Assembly (NCBI RefSeq): GCF_010645075.1
Contig: NZ_JAADZV010000006.1
Location: 124,001 to 188,000, forward strand
From: Flavobacterium limi
Lineage (GTDB): Bacteria > Bacteroidota > Bacteroidia > Flavobacteriales > Flavobacteriaceae
Direction: 5' to 3'
DNA length: 64,000 nucleotides
Shown here: piece by piece, positions 26,819 through 34,894 of the stretch
Layout of the letters: each line of letters opens with the position of its first letter
How positions within the stretch are numbered: position 1 is the first letter of the stretch
Notes under the pieces: model-generated
What the model saw: only the letters and a program-made list of their open reading frames with translations
Database searches by the model: none
Told to the model about the DNA's origin: nothing
Program-made: the position numbers and the translations under genes

Positions 26819-27496
26819 ATGCTAAAAAAATCTTTCAAATTTCTGGGCTGGACACTTTTCGGAATTTTCACTTTTCTTGCCTTGTACATTTCATCCGTTC
26901 TTCTAATTTCAAAAATTACGGTCAATTCTGATATCGCTGAGGTTGAAGAACAAAATGCAATTCCAATTTACATTCTCTCCAACGGTGTTCATACCGATAT
27001 TGTAGTTCCCATTAAAAACGAAATCAAAGACTGGCGAAATGAAATTCAGTTTAATCAGACACAATCAAAAGATTCTTTAGTGAATTTTATAGCCTTTGGC
27101 TGGGGTGACAAAGGGTTTTATCTGAACACTCCGGAATGGTCCGACCTGAAAGCCAGTACTGCCTTAAAAGCTGCATTTGGAGTGAGTTCATCAGCCATGC
27201 ATACTACGTTTTTCAAGCAATTAAAAGAAGGAGACGACTGCAAACGCATCCTGATTTCAAAAGAAGATTACCAAAATCTGGTAACTTATATTTCAGAGAG
27301 CTTTAGCGATTCTCTTCATCCGCAATGGATTGAAGGGCACAGTTACGGAAAAAAAGATGCTTTTTATGAAGCAAAAGGAAGTTACAGCCTTTTTTACACC
27401 TGCAATACCTGGGCAAACAATGCATTAAAAGCAGCAAACCAAAAAGCTAGTTTGTGGACAGTTTATGATAAAGGGATTTTTTGTCATTATAAATAA
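26819..27496 (+). CDS. TIGR02117 family (DUF2459) protein
   Basis: The 225-residue protein has an N-terminal membrane helix (WTLFGIFTFLALYISSVLLI). The periplasmic part carries the family motifs IPIYILSNGVHTDIVVP, FIAFGWGDKGFYLNTPEW, MHTTFF and the C-terminal TCNTWANNALKAA. DUF2459/TIGR02117 proteins are of unknown function and often lie near urease or envelope genes. The conserved Cys-Asn-Thr-Trp and His residues suggest a cysteine-peptidase-like (NlpC-like) fold, which I infer only from motif spacing. It is followed by a small lipoprotein gene after 7 bases, so the two probably form an operon. Confidence 0.85.
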   Translation: MLKKSFKFLGWTLFGIFTFLALYISSVLLISKITVNSDIAEVEEQNAIPIYILSNGVHTDIVVPIKNEIKDWRNEIQFNQTQSKDSLVNFIAFGWGDKGFYLNTPEWSDLKASTALKAAFGVSSSAMHTTFFKQLKEGDDCKRILISKEDYQNLVTYISESFSDSLHPQWIEGHSYGKKDAFYEAKGSYSLFYTCNTWANNALKAANQKASLWTVYDKGIFCHYK

Positions 27497-27503
27497 TTAG
27501 ATT

Positions 27504-28178
27504 ATGAAAAAGATTCTATTAGTTTTAATTATAACTACTTTTTTAGTTTCGTGTAAAAAGGTTAGAATGCGCCCATGTCCGGATTGCTTTTTTTTCTATT
27601 TTGAGAGTCCGCAACCTCATAATAGTGTAGAATTAGATCATTTTCCTCATAGATTTAGAGGATTATATAAAAATGAAGATTCTACTTTTTTAAGGATTGA
27701 AGAAGATCGGATAATAGCTAAATATTTTGGAAACTATACTATTCATAAACTAGAATTTGATTCAATTAAAGAAGAATATGTTATTCAAGGCAATCAGGTT
27801 ACAGAAAAGGCTTCAAATAGAAAGTTATATATTCGAACTAAAGGAGACTCAATAGAATTTACAGAAACATTTATAGATACTATTTTTAGATTATCTTATT
27901 ATAATAAGCTCAAGCGTATTGATGGTCAATTAATTTTAAGTACAAAAGATTCTATTTTTTGGAAACCGCAGTTTTTAACTTTAAAAGATAAATCTCTTAA
28001 AATTAAAGAAATTTATTTGCCAAATGACTTAAAAAAGCTGGATTCTGTAACGACAATTAAAGGAAAAAAAATAGATTCAATGTCCTATTTGATTAGACCA
28101 ACAAGAAGCGAATTGAAAAAGATTTTAAAAATTAAAAATTTAGGATTTGATCAGGAGTATAAAAAGATTTCCAAATAG
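27504..28178 (+). CDS. Hypothetical lipoprotein
   Basis: The 224-residue protein begins KKILLVLIITTFLVSCKK, a lipoprotein signal with the lipid cysteine at 17. A second Cys pair follows (RPCPDC, about 23-28). The mature part is Lys-, Ile- and Asp-rich and appears mostly beta (DSTFLRIEEDRIIAKYFGNYTI). I do not recognise a family. It follows the TIGR02117 gene by 7 bases and so is probably cotranscribed with it. Base composition is more AT-rich than in the neighbouring housekeeping genes. Confidence 0.65.
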   Translation: MKKILLVLIITTFLVSCKKVRMRPCPDCFFFYFESPQPHNSVELDHFPHRFRGLYKNEDSTFLRIEEDRIIAKYFGNYTIHKLEFDSIKEEYVIQGNQVTEKASNRKLYIRTKGDSIEFTETFIDTIFRLSYYNKLKRIDGQLILSTKDSIFWKPQFLTLKDKSLKIKEIYLPNDLKKLDSVTTIKGKKIDSMSYLIRPTRSELKKILKIKNLGFDQEYKKISK

Positions 28179-28272
28179 GCTACATGGTAAAAATGTAAAT
28201 TTCGATTAAAAATCAGGAATTAGGGATTTTTGATTATTGCTTAAATTTGAGAGTATATCAAAAAATCAGCAA

Positions 28273-29187
28273 ATGAAAAATCATAATATTCTCTCTAAAT
28301 CCTGGTATCTGCTAAAAAGAACTTTTTTAGAATTTATAGATGATGATGCTATTAAATTGAGTGCAGCCTTATCGTATTACACTATTTTTGCATTACCGCC
28401 ATTATTGATTATTATTATCACCATTTGTGGTTTCTTTTTTGGGGAAGAAGCCGTAACCGGGCAGTTGTACGGACAGATAAATGAGCTGGTTGGAAACGAG
28501 GCAGCCAAACAAATTCAGGAGGCTATCAAAAATGTTCAGCTTTCAGACAGTAATGTTTTTGTAACTGTTTTTGGTGTGATTATGCTGCTTATTGGTGCTT
28601 CGGGAGTTTTTGCTGAGATTCAGAGCTCTATTAATTATATTTGGGGATTACGTGCGAAACCCAATAAAGGCCTTAAAAAATTTATTCAAAACAGGCTAAT
28701 GTCATTTTCAATGATTGTTTCTGTAGGTTTTTTAATGTTAGTCAGTTTGATGCTGAATGCAACTTTAGATATCTTAAATGCCAGATTGAAGATTTATTTT
28801 CCGGAAAGTACAGTATATCTGTTTTATGTCATCAATATTATTATTGTTTTAGGAAGTATTGCGCTTCTTTTTGCAATCATTTTCAGAACATTGCCTGATG
28901 GGAATATTAAGTGGAAAGACGCTTTTATTGGTGCCGGATTTACATCCGTTTTATTTATGATCGGTAAGTTTGCTATTGGGTTTTACTTAGGAAGTTCTAC
29001 TATTGCAAGTGTTTATGGTGCTGCCGGATCAGTAGTTATTATATTAGTCTGGGTGTATTATTCGGCTATAATCCTTTATTTTGGAGCTGAATTTACCAAA
29101 GTATATGCCAAGACTTTTGGAGGAAATATTTCTCCGAACGATTATTCAGTTGAAATTAAGAAGGAAATTTTTGAAATACCAAAATAA
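28273..29187 (+). CDS. YihY/BrkB-family inner-membrane protein
   Basis: The protein matches YihY/UPF0761 with about six membrane helices. Family signatures are LSAALSYYTIFALPPLLIII, GASGVFAEIQSSINYIWGLR, ILFAI-type helix then FRTLPDGNIKWKDAFIGAGFTSVLF, and GSSTIASVYGAAGSVVIILVWVYYSAIILYFGAEFTK. The function is unproven; the older ribonuclease BN name is wrong for this family. I chose the ATG at 28273 (304 residues). A TTG at 28237 would add 12 residues outside the family alignment. A strong bidirectional terminator follows. Confidence 0.9.
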   Translation: MKNHNILSKSWYLLKRTFLEFIDDDAIKLSAALSYYTIFALPPLLIIIITICGFFFGEEAVTGQLYGQINELVGNEAAKQIQEAIKNVQLSDSNVFVTVFGVIMLLIGASGVFAEIQSSINYIWGLRAKPNKGLKKFIQNRLMSFSMIVSVGFLMLVSLMLNATLDILNARLKIYFPESTVYLFYVINIIIVLGSIALLFAIIFRTLPDGNIKWKDAFIGAGFTSVLFMIGKFAIGFYLGSSTIASVYGAAGSVVIILVWVYYSAIILYFGAEFTKVYAKTFGGNISPNDYSVEIKKEIFEIPK

Positions 29188-29226
29188 ATGTATCGGGTGT
29201 CTTGTATTGGCACCCGATACATTTTT
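29186..29226. terminator. Bidirectional terminator
   Basis: Perfect 14-base inverted repeat (AAATGTATCGGGTG / CACCCGATACATTT) with an 11-base loop, between the convergent YihY and peroxidase genes; T-rich tail. Confidence 0.9.
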
Positions 29227-29229
29227 TAA

Positions 29230-31038
29230 TCAACGGTATTTTTTATCCGTTAGTGTTTTCATGAAGGCAACTAAGGCAGCCTCTTCTTTTTTATTCAGTT
29301 TCAGTTCGTCAAACGGGAGCGTTTGATTATCTACTTCGTAACCTAAACCTTTTCCGCCTCCTTTATTGTAAAAATCCACCACTTCTTCTAATGTTGTAAA
29401 TACGCCATTGTGCATGTATGGAGCAGTTTTGGCTGCGTTTCGGATAGAAGGTGTCTTAAATGCATTCTTAAGCTGATCCATTTTAAACTGATTGTATTTT
29501 CCTAAATCCGGACTTATTTCTTTTGCAGTTTTGTTTTTTGGAGTTCCTATTACTTCCTGCTCGGTTTTGCTGTAATTAGGAGGGACTGTTCCGTTAAACA
29601 GAGGAATAAAATGACAGGTTGCACACTTTGCTTTACCTGCAAAAAGATTAAATCCGAGTTTTTCTTCATCACTCAAATTCGATTCACCTCTCATATACAA
29701 ATCAAATCTGGAATCGAAATCATTTAATGAACGAATATAAGAAGCTATAGCATTCTGTAACTGCCATTCTTCTATTTTATTTTTTTTCGGAAACGCTTTT
29801 TCAAACAAGGCTTTATACTTCTTATCCTTGTTGATTAACGGTATAATCTGACTAAACGAGCCATGCATTTCCTGTTCATTTTGCACAACATCTACGCTTT
29901 GTTTTTCTAAATCAATTTGTCTTAAATCCCAAAATAATGCATTTTGTAAACCTGCATAAGTAAGAGTAGGCGTATTTCTCGGAAGATCGAAACCGTCCAG
30001 GGAAAGGTTTGTTTTTCGTCCATCTGTAAAAGCTTTTTCAGGAATATGACAAGTTGCACAACTTCTTTTTTGGTCTTTTGAAATAGTAGTATCATAAAAT
30101 AACTGATTTCCTAAAGCAACTTTATCTTCTGAATACGCATATTCTGCAGAAGGAATAAAAGCATTAACACTGAAAGCATTTTTTTCAAAAAGGGTAGCAG
30201 CATTTGGATTGATTGCACTGTTTTTATTCACATTTGCAATATTATTTTGTTTTTGCAAATCGAAAATAATTTTTGAAATCACGTTTAGGTAATTTTTAAT
30301 AAACGTGGCTCTGTCAAAAGTGTTAAAAACGTTGTTTTTAGAGCAATACGAAATACTGTTTGAAATTGTATTTTTAAATTCTGCCTTTAAATCAATGGAT
30401 TCCTTAGAATTATTTTTGCAGGTTTTTAAAACAAGATTTTCAATCGAAACCAAAGCAGGAGCAACTTCATTTATTGATTCCTGAGCTATGGGCGAATCAA
30501 AACCTGTGATTCCCAATGCCAAAATTCGGTAAACCTCAAAGCGGGCAGCATCGATGATATGTTTTTCTTCAATGCTTATTGCATCTAAGTGTTGTTTTAC
30601 CTGTGCAATATTTGCCCGCATAATTGCTATTTCACGAACCAGATCGGTTTTGTTTTTTATTTCATATTCAGGAAAAACAAATTCTTCAATGACCTGGAAA
30701 CCATTTGGTGGCAGAAATTTGTTTTCTTCGACTTCAAGTTCATCCAAAGCAGGACCATTAATAAATCTGGCTGTTTCAGGAACAAAATACTCAACTGCCC
30801 ATTCTGTTTTTTTGTATAAAACTCTCGTTTCCTTAAAATAATCCTGAATTTTTTTGGAATCTTTTTCGTTTTCAGCGAGCTTTTTGAAAAGCACTATTTT
30901 GTTTTCAAGTTTTTCCAGATCAATCAAAAGATCCTGTTTAACAGAAGTTTCAGTTTTTTCTTTTGTACAGCTTGTAAAAAAAGTCAGAAAAGAGAAAAGA
31001 ATAGGAAAAAATATGTTTTTGATAAAATCAATTTTCAT
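29230..31038 (-). CDS. Di-heme cytochrome c peroxidase lipoprotein with helical N-terminal domain
   Basis: The 602-residue protein has a lipoprotein signal (FFTSC, Cys24). Residues about 30-265 form an all-helical region like that found N-terminal to some Bacteroidota MauG/CCP proteins. The C-terminal half is a di-heme peroxidase (CCP/MauG), with two heme-binding CATCH motifs at 327-331 and 472-476 and the segments LGNQLFYDTTIS, RNTPTLTYAG and FKTPSIRNAAKTAPYMHNG. Such enzymes reduce hydrogen peroxide or modify proteins oxidatively in the periplasm. I chose the ATG at 31038; an upstream in-frame codon at 31074 would put 12 residues ahead of a good lipoprotein signal. It lies downstream of the PhoX-like gene, separated by a hairpin. 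Confidence 0.9.
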   Translation of the reverse strand: MKIDFIKNIFFPILFSFLTFFTSCTKEKTETSVKQDLLIDLEKLENKIVLFKKLAENEKDSKKIQDYFKETRVLYKKTEWAVEYFVPETARFINGPALDELEVEENKFLPPNGFQVIEEFVFPEYEIKNKTDLVREIAIMRANIAQVKQHLDAISIEEKHIIDAARFEVYRILALGITGFDSPIAQESINEVAPALVSIENLVLKTCKNNSKESIDLKAEFKNTISNSISYCSKNNVFNTFDRATFIKNYLNVISKIIFDLQKQNNIANVNKNSAINPNAATLFEKNAFSVNAFIPSAEYAYSEDKVALGNQLFYDTTISKDQKRSCATCHIPEKAFTDGRKTNLSLDGFDLPRNTPTLTYAGLQNALFWDLRQIDLEKQSVDVVQNEQEMHGSFSQIIPLINKDKKYKALFEKAFPKKNKIEEWQLQNAIASYIRSLNDFDSRFDLYMRGESNLSDEEKLGFNLFAGKAKCATCHFIPLFNGTVPPNYSKTEQEVIGTPKNKTAKEISPDLGKYNQFKMDQLKNAFKTPSIRNAAKTAPYMHNGVFTTLEEVVDFYNKGGGKGLGYEVDNQTLPFDELKLNKKEEAALVAFMKTLTDKKYR

Positions 31039-31060
31039 TGTAGGATACTTTAATAAATAG

Positions 31061-31094
31061 CAAAAACAACCCAATAAAAAATTGGATTGTTTTG
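31061..31094 (-). terminator. Terminator after the PhoX-like gene
   Basis: Stem formed by CAAAAACAACCCAAT and ATTGGATTGTTTTG with a 5-base loop and one mismatch. It lies between the PhoX-like and peroxidase genes. Confidence 0.6.
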
Positions 31095-31111
31095 TTGTAT
31101 TTGTGGTAAAA

Positions 31112-32611
31112 TTATCTTTGTACGTTACGAATAATTACGGTTTGGCCTCCTTCTAACTGGCTTTGTGCAGAACCAGTAGCTCCCATATTAATTCCGCTTC
31201 CATCAGCATCTTTAAATGCATCTTTTCTCCATGTGTGAGGGTGAATATTCACAATAAAGGTATTTGGAACACCAATAACATCTGATATATCCTCCATGGC
31301 GCCATATTCCCAGCTTCCAAATCTCATTTCACCGGATTGGTTGTATGCTGTATTCCAGGTAGCATCAGTACGTTTATGGTTCATGGTTAACCACGGTTTA
31401 TTTGTTTTAGAAGCAATGTTATATTGCCAAATATAAGAGTCATGTTTGGCAGCAGGATAAAAACTGTCACCATCTTCCTGGATGTAAACATAATTTTCAG
31501 TTACACAAAGGTTATCAGGGTTGATAACGCCTGTGCCTGGTGTAGAATCACCTTCAACTGCTAATTCAAGTTTTCCTTTTAACGGATCTTTTTCATCCAA
31601 AACTAATTTATATACTCTTCCCCACATGGTATATCCTTCAACAGGGTTTACTTTATCTGTAGATTGCCCTGTAGCGGTAAAATAAACTTCTCTGTTATTT
31701 TTGGCAGATCCTTTTCTGTAGTCTATATCTTCTACTCTTGAAAAACGGATTGCTTTTAAATTGTTTACTGCAGTATTGATTTCTGCTCCAGTTATATTTT
31801 TGGCATTCGGAATTTCAACAAATGATACATCGAAAGAATTTCCAACAGTCATTGTCGTTTCTACCTGAACGTTATCATTTCTTTTTAAAGCATATAACTT
31901 TCCGTTATTTAAATCACCAACTGTAGAAACGTACATAATGACCTGACCAGCGCTTGCATGCGAAGTTTCATACAACTGGTCTTCACCCATGATAATGACA
32001 CTCTTACCCGGATATGCCTCTTTTGTCAACGGAACAGCATTTTCCATACTCGCTTTTCCTAAAGCAGGTAAAACCCTGTCTTTTCTGTTTTTATCGGTTG
32101 CCATCGAAAGTGGATTGATACCATGAACCATACTTTCTTGTCCGCTTTCTCCTGCGGTTAAAAATATAGGACCAAAACCGTGGATTTCAGGTGTAGCCAA
32201 AGTTGCAGAGCAAAGTCTTGTTTGTCCTCCAACAGCATCAACAATATAATCTCCTTTTAAAGGTTTTAAAGTTTTGTCAAAATAAACTCTTGAAACAGAC
32301 TGTATAATTTCATGGTTGGTAATCATGATATAACCATCACCGTTCGGATTTTTCATAAATCCTGCACCATCAGGCTGACCAGCATAAATGAAAGAAGGAC
32401 TTTCCGGTAATATATCAGTGGTAGAGATTAAAGTTGAAATTTGCAGATTTTCGAAGCCAGGCTGAGCTAATACAAATGCAGGAACTTTTGATTTTGTTGT
32501 AAAATCAATGTTTTTGTTTGTTTTGTCCCCCTCATCGTCATTTTGACAACTAATTACAGAAATACTTGTAATTCCAAGTAAGGCAATAGATTTTAAAAAA
32601 TTAAATTTCAT
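31112..32611 (-). CDS. PhoX-family (DUF839) phosphatase-like lipoprotein
   Basis: The 499-residue protein starts MKFNFLKSIALLGITSISVISCQNDDE, a lipoprotein signal with Cys22 followed by acidic residues that suggest surface exposure. The mature part resembles the DUF839/PhoX beta-propeller: NPNGDGYIMITNHEI, RLCSATLATPEIHGFGPIFLTAGES, YKLVLDEKDPLKGKL, GVINPDNLCVTENYVYIQEDGD. Bacterial PhoX enzymes are calcium/iron-dependent alkaline phosphatases. The catalytic metal ligands are not all verifiable by eye, so phosphatase activity is probable rather than shown. Its promoter region and first eight codons are nearly identical to those of the protease gene at 34103. Confidence 0.75.
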   Translation of the reverse strand: MKFNFLKSIALLGITSISVISCQNDDEGDKTNKNIDFTTKSKVPAFVLAQPGFENLQISTLISTTDILPESPSFIYAGQPDGAGFMKNPNGDGYIMITNHEIIQSVSRVYFDKTLKPLKGDYIVDAVGGQTRLCSATLATPEIHGFGPIFLTAGESGQESMVHGINPLSMATDKNRKDRVLPALGKASMENAVPLTKEAYPGKSVIIMGEDQLYETSHASAGQVIMYVSTVGDLNNGKLYALKRNDNVQVETTMTVGNSFDVSFVEIPNAKNITGAEINTAVNNLKAIRFSRVEDIDYRKGSAKNNREVYFTATGQSTDKVNPVEGYTMWGRVYKLVLDEKDPLKGKLELAVEGDSTPGTGVINPDNLCVTENYVYIQEDGDSFYPAAKHDSYIWQYNIASKTNKPWLTMNHKRTDATWNTAYNQSGEMRFGSWEYGAMEDISDVIGVPNTFIVNIHPHTWRKDAFKDADGSGINMGATGSAQSQLEGGQTVIIRNVQR

Positions 32612-32732
32612 AACTGTTTTTTGTTTTTTTTGATTGAAGCAAAGCTATCGCTGAAAAACAGAATGTATGTTATGTTAATTTTTTCTTATTGCTAATAAAT
32701 AGAAAGTAAAATATTACTTAAACATGAATGTA
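32612..32732 (-). promoter_or_regulatory. Promoter and leader of the PhoX-like gene, duplicated at 34104
   Basis: Minus-strand TAGCTTTG (32640-32647, TAnnTTTG consensus) lies 28 bases before the ATG. About 90 bases from the ATG through 32700 align closely with 34104-34190 upstream of the protease gene, including TCATAACTGTTTTTT, AAGCAAAGCTA, ATGTTATGT and TTTTTTCTTAT. Here the outer block contains the short palindrome TTATTGCTAATAA (32687-32699), a possible operator. Confidence 0.6.
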
Positions 32733-32920
32733 TTATTTAATTGTAAATTTAACCGTCATTTAAAAGATAATTTCCAAATTTATATTATGATTTCCATTTC
32801 AGCTAATTGTCGTTAAAAAGCCAAAAGTTGATGGACTGATATATAGTTATTAAAAAACACTTACTTTGTAAATGCTAATTTAGTATAGGAATAATTGATA
32901 GCTGTTTTTGAGATAATTGT

Positions 32921-32961
32921 AAAAATAAAACGCCATAAAATTTAAATTCATGACGTTTTAT
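32921..32961 (-). terminator. Terminator after the M57-like protease gene
   Basis: ATAAAACG-c-CAT and ATG-a-CGTTTTAT form an interrupted stem over an A/T-rich loop. On the minus strand it is followed by TTTTT. Confidence 0.65.
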
Positions 32962-32996
32962 GAAAAAATAACTTTTAGCAGTTTTAAATATTTATT

Positions 32997-34103
32997 TTAA
33001 TCATTTTGAAATCCGAAATTTACTGTATCAAAAATATTTGGATTGCTGATTGAAGATAATTTTATTTTATACTGTCCAGGACCGGGAGTGTAAAGTAAAT
33101 AATAACCATTATTTGGTATATTAGAAGAAATAACTAAATTTTCTTCAACGAAAACATCAATTTGAATTTGATTGTCTGGCGTAAATGTAGGACGCCATGA
33201 TATATCAAGATATGCTCCAGAATTAACAACGTAATCTCCTTCTATTGGATAAAGAATTGTATCGTTAATTGAATTTAATTCTGGGTAAAGAAATCTCGCA
33301 GCAAATAAATCATATGAAGAAAAAATAAATGAATAAGGCCAACCTGAGTTCATAACAGAATTTGGATCCTGATCAGTGCCATATCCGCTAGGAGTATTCT
33401 GGATCCAATTAAATAATGCTGTCTGCTCTCCTTTTGATGGACCATCAGTATGGTAGAATCCAATTGTATGACCAAGTTCGTGTTTAATAATGTGTTCTTT
33501 TTCTTGTTCTGAAAAGACTCTATTATTTGCAGCATCCAAATTTATAGCAATCTGAGAACCTGGCTTTCCATTTGAGGGAAGGAATGCAGCAGCAGGATTA
33601 TTGTTTGGTAGTATATTGCCGTCAGATCCAATTAGTATGTCAGCAGTTGTATTTGTTGTAATTGTAAAATTTACTCTGCAATCTATTATGTTGTTCCAAT
33701 CATTTATTGCAGAAGCTATTGCTGTTCTCCAGTTATCGGTTCCAGAAGTAGGAATGGAAGTGTCAATTCTTATCGTAATATTATTAACATTTGCCATGGT
33801 AACTAATGAATTAGAGTAAACTTGGTTACTTTTACCCGTTAAAGAATGTTTATTATCCTTTAAAAATAATATATCATCTTCTAAAAGAAAAAAAGAATTA
33901 TATTCTTTAATATCTTTTATGTTGAATCCCATATCAATTAATTTGATGACAATTGGATCTTTATCATTTAAATTCAGACTATTATTTTTAACTGTAGAAT
34001 TATCATTAATTGCTTCTACATTTGAGTCATCATCCTGACAACTCATGACACATAAAGTTGCAAAGCCTACAAAAAGTGAAGATTTTAAAAAATTAAATTT
34101 CAT
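32997..34103 (-). CDS. M57-like zinc metalloprotease lipoprotein
   Basis: The 368-residue protein begins MKFNFLKSSLFVGF with the lipobox CVMSC (lipid Cys22) followed by QDDD. Residues 208-218 carry a complete metzincin zinc site HELGHTIGFYH (His208, Glu209, His212, Gly215, His218). Upstream are a prodomain-like region (about 30-105) and the segment IRIDTSIPTSGTDNWRTAIASAINDWN typical of Bacteroidota M57 (HEIGH) peptidases. Residues after about 285 look like a small beta domain. It should be a cell-surface or periplasmic endopeptidase; the substrate is unknown. It shares its promoter/leader sequence with the PhoX-like gene downstream. Confidence 0.85.
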   Translation of the reverse strand: MKFNFLKSSLFVGFATLCVMSCQDDDSNVEAINDNSTVKNNSLNLNDKDPIVIKLIDMGFNIKDIKEYNSFFLLEDDILFLKDNKHSLTGKSNQVYSNSLVTMANVNNITIRIDTSIPTSGTDNWRTAIASAINDWNNIIDCRVNFTITTNTTADILIGSDGNILPNNNPAAAFLPSNGKPGSQIAINLDAANNRVFSEQEKEHIIKHELGHTIGFYHTDGPSKGEQTALFNWIQNTPSGYGTDQDPNSVMNSGWPYSFIFSSYDLFAARFLYPELNSINDTILYPIEGDYVVNSGAYLDISWRPTFTPDNQIQIDVFVEENLVISSNIPNNGYYLLYTPGPGQYKIKLSSISNPNIFDTVNFGFQND

Positions 34104-34200
34104 AACTGTTTTTTTATTTTTGATTTAAGCAAAGCTACCTTCAAAAAATAAAATGGATGTTATGTGATTTTTTTCTTATCGCTATTAAATAATAGGATAT
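34104..34200 (-). promoter_or_regulatory. Promoter and leader of the protease gene, paralogous to 32612-32700
   Basis: Minus-strand TAGCTTTG (34130-34137) lies 26 bases before the ATG at 34103. The sequence from the ATG out to about 34190 aligns with the region upstream of the PhoX-like gene. The palindrome seen there is imperfect here (TTATCGCTATTAA). Confidence 0.6.
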
Positions 34201-34263
34201 ATATTACGAAATTGTAAAACTGTATTCAAAATGTAAATTTAAGCTTCATAAAATATTCTTAAA

Positions 34264-34893
34264 TCATTTAAAAAGCTGATTTAGATTAACTTCTTTTTTT
34301 TCTCTCAGTTTTTTTATAATTTTCAAAAATGCAATAGCAGTTATATAAGCATCACCCAATGCCGTATGCCGGTCTTTTTTTGAAATATCAAATTTGTCTG
34401 CCAAATCATCTAAAGAATAATGATCCTTTCGTTCAAAGAGATGAGATTTTATCAAAGTTCTCTTGTACAAAACTCCGGTATCAAGTGCTTTGTTTTTTAA
34501 TTCAGGCAAACCATTTCTTTCCAGAGCTTTGTTAATCATTGTGATATCAAAATACGCATGATGTGCAATAATTATGGCATCACCCAAATAGTCTGAAAAC
34601 TGTTTTATTGCTTCAGCTTCTGAAGGGCGTTTTACAACAAAATCTTTCAAAATTCCATGGATCTGTGCGGTTGATTCGTCGTAATGATCCTGCTCTATAT
34701 AAACTTCAAAACTGTCCTGAACAGAAATGGTTCCGTTTTGCAATACAAGTGCACCGATGCATAAAATTCGGTCATTTGTAAAATCAAATCCTGTGGTTTC
34801 TGTGTCCAGAACGACAAAACGTGTTTCTTCAATGGTGATGTTTTCATCGAAAAATTTTTCTTCTTCTTTTTGCCAAAAATTAAATAAACTCAT
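34264..34893 (-). CDS. DnaQ-like 3'-5' exonuclease
   Basis: The protein is a DEDD-superfamily exonuclease of the DNA polymerase III epsilon type. Exo I is VVLDTETTGFDF, Exo II reads IAHHAYFDITMINKAL, and Exo III includes HTALGDAYITAIAF (HxAxxD). All four acidic ligands and the His are visible. I chose the ATG at 34893 (209 residues), one base after the stop of the upstream DUF294 gene; a TTG at 34902 would overlap that gene. The pairing with a cNMP/CBS/DUF294 protein recurs in many bacteria, which suggests a joint regulatory role rather than replication proofreading. Confidence 0.9.
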   Translation of the reverse strand: MSLFNFWQKEEEKFFDENITIEETRFVVLDTETTGFDFTNDRILCIGALVLQNGTISVQDSFEVYIEQDHYDESTAQIHGILKDFVVKRPSEAEAIKQFSDYLGDAIIIAHHAYFDITMINKALERNGLPELKNKALDTGVLYKRTLIKSHLFERKDHYSLDDLADKFDISKKDRHTALGDAYITAIAFLKIIKKLREKKEVNLNQLFK

Positions 34894-34894
34894 C

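Larger units (their letters stand above)
32612..32996. other. 385-base intergenic region
   Basis: Between the protease and PhoX-like genes. It contains the PhoX promoter/leader block on the right side of that gene and the protease gene terminator at 32921-32961. The middle part, about 32735-32920, is AT-rich and shows no gene, repeat or hairpin I can support. Confidence 0.6.

Noticed and set aside
32612..32732. A Pho box in the shared promoter block
   Set aside because: I know of no reliable Pho-box consensus for this phylum, and the block also precedes a protease gene, so phosphate control is only a guess.
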